Positions 58,511 through 64,000 of a DNA stretch of 64,000 bases are shown here, one piece after another; position 1 is the first letter of the stretch; every line of letters starts with the position of its first letter. The position numbers and the translations under genes were made by a program. The notes under the pieces are model-generated. The model saw only the letters and a list, made by a program, of their open reading frames with translations. It was not told the origin of the DNA and did no database searches. Origin of the DNA: Absidia repens (taxonomy: Eukaryota; Mucoromycota; Mucoromycetes; Mucorales; Cunninghamellaceae); NCBI GenBank assembly GCA_002105175.1, contig MCGE01000007.1, positions 1,736,001 through 1,800,000 on the forward strand. Direction: 5' to 3'.

Positions 58511-61500
58511 AAAATGGGACTTACATTTCCGAAATCAATGTAAAGGACTTCAATGCCTTCAGAAGATACACGACGGACCTTGGCACGATACCAGCAGTCA
58601 TCTTCGGTGAACTTGGCGCTGACAATGTCACCGACGCGGGGTCTTGGGGCAGGTTCCGATCGGGTCTTATTGTAATGGAGTGTCAAATCCTTCATCAGTG
58701 TTTCCAATTGTTTGATTTCAGCAGGGTTGATGATTTGAATGAAAAAGTGAGATCCACTGAGCATGTCTGAGATGACCATATCAATGTATTCGTGACGAGG
58801 TTGTGCGACGGCTGCTGCTGCCTGGGCATCCTTGGTTTCAGAGACGGCAGATGGTTGGGCTTCCCCTTGGTATCCGTGCCATAATCCTTGTTGTGCTTCC
58901 TTTGCGTTGCGTTCAGCCGTGAAGAAATGGTTGGCATAGCGAGATTCATTTGCTGAGAATTCATGTACACTGGCATATCCTTTGTTCAATAAAGCCACCG
59001 CCAAATTGTCTCCCTTGACAAAAAGATTGCCGATAAAAGCACCAGTTTTGTCTACATTTTCAATTTCGATTTCCACCTAAAAAAAAGGAACCCCATCCCC
59101 CAATTGGTGAGTAACTTTTTCATCTACCATATCTTTTTTTTTTTTTTTTTGTGGATCATTACATCATGTTGGAGGCATTGGTCAACTACATAGGCCAAGG
59201 CTTCAGGTCCAAAAGGTTCGGACTTTTCGCTGGCATTGCGGCCAACACGTGGAGCACGGATCCCAGCCAGGACAAATGATAAGCGGCAGTTTTCCTTGGG
59301 CACCCACAAAAACAAACGAGACCCATTAGCTACATGGTCCACCACAGCATTTTGGCGTTGATTTCGTTTTAATGACGTCAAAAATTGTCTGGCTTTGGTC
59401 ATATTCTACCCAACCGAACCCAACAAAACAAATTATGAGCAGAAGTTCGTAAACATATTCACATGTCATGATGTAGATCACTTACCTCTGATGCATCCAC
59501 AAGTCGCACAATTGGTTGCTCCTTTGGACTGTGTACACCTTTTTGTTGTTCTTGCGCTCTATGATGTTTTTTTTAAAAAAAAGAGAGAGGAGATATATAG
59601 TAAGTATTTAGAAAGCAAAGATGTATTGTAACCAAGACCACTTACTTTGTTTCGGCAATTAAGAGTTGATCGTAATGGTGGGATCGGTTATCATCATCCT
59701 TGCGGTGGCGAATGGCAGTAGCGAGACCCTTTTCAAGAAGCTGTTGAGCAACATCGCTATAAAAAAACAAAACAATATATCATCAATATCACAGAATTGA
59801 CATCCAGTATCCTTCTCAAAGGAGCATCTGCATCGCTCTTAACTTACTTGTTTCCAACCATGATGGTGGCACAGTCTTTGGCTTCAAACCCATCTTGGGC
59901 TGGTTTCTTGTAATCCACAACAACATGCACCTAATGATGAATAAAACGAATGATGACTTGTCAGAAAAATCTCACCTCTCTCTCTCTGCTCCCCTCCCCC
60001 CTCCTCTCGTAGATTAAAAATGAATTGACTTACTTGTTTACCGACCAACTTTTTGCGCAAGAATTCCCTGGCTTCAAATTGATAACCGACTTCCTTCACA
60101 TCCCTTGATTTGGCACTGCCACCAGGAGCAGTACTACCTACACCTCTAAGTTCAGAGGAGAACCATTTTTTAAGAAAAAAAAGAAGTCAGTGTTCAATCC
60201 CTAAAATAGCTTTTCATTCAACTTTTATTGACTTACCTAGGGGCTTGCTTGACACTTGCAAGTTGAAGTTTTCTTTCCACGCCTTCTTTTGTCTTCACAA
60301 TCAAAGTGTCGCCGGTCACAATTTTGATGACTTGAGCATCGAATGTGGCGTCATTGGTCTTTTGTTTGGCCACAAAGTCTTTCCAGACACGTAATTTCTT
60401 ATCCTTGGCAGCCCTAATTCAAACAAAAAAAAAAAGAAGTTGGAAGCATGAATATTGAATGATTTGGTCATTGTCAATTTTCCCAGTTCTCTTCTGACTC
60501 CTTACTTTTCAGCATTGCGTAAAGGTAAAGGACCACCGGTGGCCATGGTGATGCTCCAATCGACACACTTAGCCATACCATTTGACAATAATAATTCAGA
60601 GATGTTGCCAGCAGGATGTTGAATGGATCCCACAAAGTTTTGGTTGCCGCCTTGACTCATGCCTTCCAAGATTACCTTGACCCCCCGTTGAAGGAGACGC
60701 ACTTCGACAAAGAATTTGGCTTCTTCTCCAAAAGGTTCGCTGGGCGTGGCATCGACTTGATCTGAGGGTAAGTTATCCCGTTTGCAACTGGGGGCTTTGA
60801 TGCCGGACAGGAATAAAGTCACGATTTGTTGAGTTTGGTCTGGGAGGAGGAGTAAAATACGATAGGTAGAGGCATCACGCACTTGTTCGATGATAGCTAT
60901 CCTCAGAAGAAAGGAGAAGAAAAAAAGAAAAATAAGATCAGTCAACAAAAGATACATAATTCAATTTGCCCTCCGTAATCCACTTACCATCTAATGGTTT
61001 TCCTTTGTAGGTATTTAAAAAGTTACGACCATCTTGTTCCATAGTATAGGCCACTTGACGAGATCCCTAGCAACCATAAATATATATATATAGATATATA
61101 TACGTGTATAAACAAAATAAACGAGTGAGTAGAGAGCGACAGGCATAAAAAGGATAAAAACGGGATCTACTTACGTCAGATTTTGTTGACCATTGTCCAC
61201 GTTCAGCAGCCTGGGCCTCTTCTTCCAATGAGCGTAATTGATCAAGTTCTTGTTCATGGGCTTCGTCATCTTGACTTGCTTTCGATTTGCCTTCACGCAC
61301 CTTGAGCCAGCCTTGTTGCACACCGAGATGGGCCACGTTATCACCATTGGCGAGCAAAATAGAGCCGTATTCACGAGGGGGAGTAGTGGTGGTGATAGTG
61401 TATTCAGGAACAAACATCACTTCCTTGCCTACCAGCAGTTTACGAAGATATTCTCTTGCACCAAACGCAAATCGCTATTGAAAAAAAAAGGTGGGCAGGT

Positions 61501-61748
61501 AAGTAAATGGCATTTGATGCTCTGTGTGTGTGTGTGTGTGTGTAGGTGTGTGTGTCTGTGTGTTATTGCGTGTGTGTGTTTTTTTTTACCTCGTCATCGC
61601 GGGTAGTGTTGCCCAATCTGGGAGCTTGCACATTAGAAAGAGCCAACAATCGTTCAGCAGGAGGACCATTCGCTCTTGGTTTACCGCGTAGAATAACAGT
61701 ATCGCCAGATAATACACTTTTCACTGCTGCTTTGTGATGTTGAGTCAT
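57890..61748 (-). CDS. SND1: Tudor staphylococcal nuclease (Tudor-SN / SND1)
   Basis: A multidomain RNA-binding nuclease/scaffold linked to RNA silencing, mRNA stability and stress granules in other eukaryotes. More than ten exons run from the ATG at 61748 to the stop at 57890-57892. Four SN repeats are visible: [20 protein letters not shown] with [11 protein letters not shown] and [35 protein letters not shown] with [11 protein letters not shown] and [29 protein letters not shown] with [36 protein letters not shown] with [14 protein letters not shown] Tudor domain follows ([32 protein letters not shown]) set within a split fifth SN. The C-terminus is [16 protein letters not shown]. An in-frame ATG at 61880 was rejected as start because the family N-terminus fits 61748. 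Introns carry TA and TG microsatellites. Confidence 0.94.
58474..58508. repeat. TA microsatellite in SND1 intron
   Basis: About 35 bases of alternating A and T lie inside an SND1 intron just upstream of the final Tudor/SN exons. Confidence 0.9.
61523..61580. repeat. TG microsatellite in SND1 first intron
   Basis: An imperfect TG repeat on the plus strand (CA on the coding strand) adjoins a T tract at the 5' end of the first SND1 intron. Confidence 0.9.
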
Positions 61749-62497
61749 AGTGGAGGATATATTGAAAATAAAAAATAAAAATAAAAGAAAAAGAAAAAAG
61801 CGTGTTCTCCATTCAATATTCATTTTGACTGGAGCGGTGTTTAAAGTCTGCCGAAAGAACCGACATTTTGTATCGACCAACAGATTTGCTCCTCGTCAGT
61901 AGCAGTGGTCTCATTTTGCAGCGGGTGCGGTGGTTCAATCAAGTATGATGCTTTTTTTTCTTTTCTCTTTTTTTTTTTCTACTAGAAATAAGGGATTCGT
62001 GTGCAACCTGTCTAGTTGGTAAAAAAAAAAAAAATACTCTTTCTAATAGTAAAGCAATACCATGTTATTCAATAAATTCATAATACACTAGCACCATCAA
62101 TAGGCGCAATTCCAATTGTCGTAACGGTGGTTACAGGCTTTGATTTGAAAAATGGAAAATCAATCAGTTCTTTGTTCTTTTTATTCTATTTTATTTTGCA
62201 ATAATCATATCTTCGGGAGAAGAAGTGGGGGGATCAGTCAGGGAAGAGTGTCAATGTAGAAAAAGTAGAGCGGTATTTCATTTAACATGATTATGTAATA
62301 GCAACATCCAATGAAATGACGTTATTGGAGAACCCTGGGCTTAAGTAATCCGCTTATGATATTTTTTTTTTTCAAAAAAAATAATCATATATAAGGTCCC
62401 TTTTTTTTCTTTCTTTCCTTTTTATTCTCTCTCCTCTCTATTACCTTTTATTAAAACAAAACATCCACATTTTTAACTACTATTAACTTCACACGCT
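61749..62497. promoter_or_regulatory. Divergent region SND1 / GlcNAc-6-P deacetylase
   Basis: Shared upstream region of two divergent genes. TATATAA at 62388-62394 lies 104 bases before the deacetylase ATG and is followed by a long CT-rich leader at about 62401-62450. No gene is seen. Confidence 0.5.
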
Positions 62498-64000
62498 ATG
62501 TCTGATAAAATTTACAAAATCATCAATGCTCGACTATTAATCGATCATCAAATTGTGGAAAACGAATACCTCTGGTTCCAACATGGCAAGATCATCCATC
62601 CTCAGACTATCTTTTTTGATGAACGCCGAGACGCAGATGAAATCATTGATGCCCAGGGCTTGTTGGTGGCACCGGGATTTATCGATACTCAAATCAATGG
62701 TGGTTATGGAATTGATTTTGCTGATTATGAAGCACCCGTGGAAAAGATTCAGCAAGACATCGACACTGTGGCGAAAGGGTTACTTCAATATGGCTGTACT
62801 GCTTTCTGTCCTACCGTCGTCAGTTCAGAACCCGCTGTCTATGAAAAAGTAAAACAAAAAAAAAACTCAGGAGTAATTTTTTTAGTATTGACTTTTTTTT
62901 CTGTTTGGCGTAGGTTTTACCGCTACTCAATCATCGCAAAGGGTCGGCAGAAGGTGGCTCTGAAATTCTTGGTGCACATATCGAAGGACCATTCATCTCT
63001 ACAGAAAAGAAGGGTGCTCACAAACAACAAGTATTCCGGAATGCGAAGAATGGCATTGCTGATTTTGACTTGGCCTATGGCTCTGAACTGAAGAAAGGGA
63101 ATAAGGCGGTTAGCATCATCACCATGGCACCCGAAATCGAAGGTGTTACTGATGCCATTCCGGATCTGGTCGCACGAGGTATCACTGTGGCTATGGGTCA
63201 TACGGACTGTCGAATTGCTGAAGCTGAACTTGCTGTGACTAAAGGTGCTACTAGTATTACTCATCTCTTCAACGCTATGCAAGCCGTAAGTGTATTCCTT
63301 CTTTTTTTTGGCCCCCCCCAACGCTATTTTAACATGATAATGACCCTCTTTTTTGAAAAATAATAATAATATATAGTTCCACCATCGTGACCCTGGATTA
63401 GTGGGTGTGCTTGGTGCAGCTGATTTGCCACTTCCAGAAACAGCTCAACGACATCCCGAACCTTCTTCTACTTCTCCCTGTCGACATAAGCCCGATCCTC
63501 GTCCTTTCTATGGTATTATTTGTGACGGTGTCCATGTTCATCCCAATTCTATTCGTATTGCCTATTATTCCCATCCTCGTGGTGCCGTTCTTGTAACAGT
63601 AAGTCTCTATTTGTTTTATATGATGATAGATGGATGCTAGTATTCACACTGGTTTATTTTTTTTTCTACTTCTAGGACGCTTTGTCCGCTATGGGCTTAC
63701 CAAAAGGGACATACACGCTGGGTGGACGTGACGTAGAAGTTGATGCCAGTGGAGCTTGCTACATCAAAGGAACTCGAACGTTGGCAGGAAGGTAAGAACA
63801 ATGTTTTTATTATTTTCTTCTGGCAATGGACAGCTCAATTCTTTTTCGTTTTTGGTATATTTAGTACTGTGACCATAGATGAATGTGTTCGTAATTTCCA
63901 ACGATTCACCAACTGTACTATTGTTGAAGCTCTGGAAGCCGCCACTCTTCATCCTGCTCGACTTCTTGGTATTGATGACCGAAAGGGAACTCTTAATGCC
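62498..64000 (+). CDS. N-acetylglucosamine-6-phosphate deacetylase, 3' end beyond window
   Basis: It deacetylates GlcNAc-6-phosphate in the cytosol, the committed step of GlcNAc (chitin-derived) catabolism and amino-sugar recycling. The start at 62498 follows a TATA box and CT leader. Visible exons encode VAPGFIDTQINGGYGIDFAD, CTAFCPTVVSSEPAVYEK, then GAHIEGPFISTEKKGAH (metal-binding Glu), VAMGHTDCRIAEAELA and ITHLFNAMQAFHHRDPGLVG (metal His residues), FYGIICDGVHVHPNSIRIAY, DALSAMGLPKGTYTLGG (catalytic Asp region) and EALEAATLHPARLLGIDDRK. The amidohydrolase frame is intact through four introns and continues past 64000; only the last ~40 residues are missing. No other GlcNAc-pathway gene is visible next to it. 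Confidence 0.93.

Noticed and set aside
61749..61880. Upstream in-frame ATG extending SND1 by 44 residues
   Set aside because: The extension is a Phe-rich AT-biased stretch, and the family N-terminus aligns from the ATG at 61748.

Overview
The window looks like a chromosomal segment from a Mucoromycota (Mucorales-type) filamentous fungus. The evidence is AT-rich intergenic DNA full of long A/T homopolymers, genes broken by many short GT-AG introns (about 50-130 nt), AATAAA-type 3' ends, a CotH spore-coat/invasin-like protein, and fungal forms of formin, GDA1, SIZ ligase and G-beta. No bacterial, viral or organellar sequence was recognised. I cannot name the genus from sequence alone.

Layout, left to right: the 3' end of a Myb/SANT gene (1-395); repeat copy A; a decayed coding fragment (~3.3-3.7 kb); a bifunctional 6-phosphofructo-2-kinase/fructose-2,6-bisphosphatase (minus) divergent from a hexose-transporter-type MFS gene (plus); a decayed gene (~11.4-12.1 kb); Mo25 (minus); repeat B; a Q-rich protein (minus); repeat C; complex I subunit NDUFA13 (plus); a SIZ/PIAS SUMO ligase (minus); a G-beta gene with three apparent frameshifts (plus); a weak coding relic; CotH (plus); repeat D; a NECAP-like exon relic; AMMECR1 (minus); GDA1 guanosine diphosphatase (minus) divergent from a GSK-3-like kinase (plus); a GT2 glycosyltransferase (minus); an FCP1/NIF-type phosphatase-like protein (minus); repeat E; a MARVEL-type tetraspan protein (plus); a GPR107/LUSTR-type seven-TM protein (plus); a Diaphanous-type formin with one apparent frameshift (plus); repeat F; Tudor-SN/SND1 (minus) divergent from N-acetylglucosamine-6-phosphate deacetylase, which runs off the right edge.

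Most genes are housekeeping and independently transcribed. Thematic links are inferred only: sugar handling (transporter, PFKFB, GlcNAc-6-P deacetylase), the secretory/cell-surface route (GDA1, GT2, CotH, MARVEL, LUSTR protein), and polarity/signalling (G-beta, GSK3, Mo25, formin).

The most unusual signal is a family of six dispersed, non-coding, ~280-620 bp repeats, three in each orientation and all intergenic. They share a CACGTG box (five of six copies), a pyrimidine-rich tract, a strongly conserved ~90 bp core and AATAAA-type boxes. The core can fold into a hairpin whose G-run and C-run change together in several copies (GG/CC, GGG/CCC, GGGG/CCCC). This suggests a structured RNA or DNA element I do not recognise. 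The second theme is gene decay or assembly error: four single-base losses in short homopolymers within two otherwise well-conserved genes, plus several multiply disrupted coding relics between intact genes.
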